DNA of 64,000 nucleotides from Spirosoma arboris (lineage in GTDB: Bacteria; Bacteroidota; Bacteroidia; Cytophagales; Spirosomataceae): contig NZ_WPIN01000028.1 in the NCBI RefSeq assembly GCF_009754945.1, forward strand, positions 35,531 to 99,530, read 5' to 3'. Below the pieces are notes generated by a model. It saw only the letters and a program-made list of their open reading frames with translations. It made no database searches and was not told the origin of the DNA. This document shows, in pieces, positions 63,709-64,000 of the stretch (the stretch's first letter is position 1; each line of letters starts with the position of its first letter). Made by a program: the position numbers and the translations under genes.

Positions 63709-64000
63709 CTATTCGACTACCAAGCGATGCTTGCGGGTTTGGCCACGCTCGTCTACCGTCAGAATGTACACCCCACTCGAGAGTTTACCCGTTACTTTCA
63801 ACAACAGATTGCCCGACTCAACGCCCAACTTCTGAACCGGCATCGAACGACCATCTACCCCGTAGAAATTCACCAGGGCCGTCTCGGGCTCATCCAGACT
63901 CAGGCGAAACTGCTGATCATTCACCACTGGATTAGGATACACCCCATAAGCTCCCTCTCGCAACACGACTGATACCGCCGGGAAAACCGTGGCCTTGCCG
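63709..64000 (-). CDS. C-terminal end of a T9SS type A sorting-domain protein (partial)
   Basis: Only the last 96 or so codons are in the window; the frame is open to the right edge with no start needed. The visible part is a type A sorting domain: 'YGVYPNPVVNDQQFRLSLDE', 'VNFYGVDGRSMPVQKLGV', 'SSGVYILTVDERGQTRKHRL', VVE stop. The catalytic or binding part of the protein lies outside. The cargo should be secreted by T9SS. It lies upstream of the lasso precursor on the same strand and could share its transcript, although the 99-bp gap more likely holds the precursor promoter. Confidence 0.8.
   Translation of the reverse strand, partial: GKATVFPAVSVVLREGAYGVYPNPVVNDQQFRLSLDEPETALVNFYGVDGRSMPVQKLGVESGNLLLKVTGKLSSGVYILTVDERGQTRKHRLVVE

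Noticed and set aside
1..64000. tRNA, rRNA, riboswitches, complete insertion sequences
   Set aside because: I looked for cloverleaf, rRNA cores and transposase motifs and recognised none. A dedicated covariance-model search would be needed to exclude small RNAs.

Overview
The window looks like chromosomal DNA of a Bacteroidota member of the Cytophagales, most like Spirosoma or a close relative. Grounds: a SusC/SusD outer-membrane pair, other TonB-dependent receptors, type IX secretion (T9SS) sorting domains, a PorU2-like C25 sortase, paired DUF1501/DUF1800 genes, DUF1080 and DUF2911 proteins, many lipoproteins, and -7 promoter elements of the TAnnTTTG type. The genus is an inference from gene content. 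No rRNA or tRNA gene was recognised.

Layout. 1-6454 (minus): 5'-part of an M13 peptidase, a DUF418 membrane protein, a small secreted protein, and a TonB-dependent receptor preceded by a 45-residue membrane peptide. 6570-8116: decayed DNA with a dead LytS-type histidine kinase (plus), a chromate-transporter (ChrA) remnant (minus), a small T9SS cargo protein and a truncated secreted protein. 8382-10939: UBP-type zinc finger, then overlapping egtB-egtD for ergothioneine. 11007-15764: SusD/SusC. 16237-22196: a plus-strand run of metabolic genes (PhyH dioxygenase, sterol desaturase-like hydroxylase, DUF1684, aminotransferase, AhpD-like, SDR). 22218-25179: DUF1501/DUF1800. 25437-38834: scattered single genes, including a cysteine-synthase-like enzyme, a PD40 lipoprotein, a TlpA-type thioredoxin, an unfamiliar all-helical protein with a tryptophan-dioxygenase-like signature, a cytochrome c/DUF1080 group and a DHA2 exporter.

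38881-53567 is the first accessory block. It holds an N-acetylmuramidase, a TIR-nSTAND NTPase-transmembrane-leucine-rich protein, an 1813-residue protein with two alpha/beta-hydrolase domains and a CHAT protease domain, a duplicated lipoprotein, and an LRR-Roc-COR-TIR (ROCO) protein whose LRR array is built from 11 nearly identical 72-bp units. The architecture resembles innate-immunity or regulated-cell-death sensors and effectors. A joint antiphage role is inference.

54782-58042 is a PorU2-like sortase. 58841-63609 is the second accessory block and the clearest new find: a lasso-peptide cluster. It has an unlisted 50-residue precursor gene (63457-63609), an RRE/PqqD-type B1 protein, an HPr-kinase-like enzyme that probably phosphorylates the C-terminal Ser of the peptide, a nucleotidyltransferase, and a convergent asparagine-synthetase-like cyclase. 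No B2 leader peptidase is visible. A strong intrinsic terminator lies between precursor and B1. The window ends in the 3'-end of a T9SS-secreted protein gene.

Intergenic regions carry at least five different long inverted repeats (17056, 29517, 33568, 48778, 54523), several of which look like dispersed genomic repeat families.
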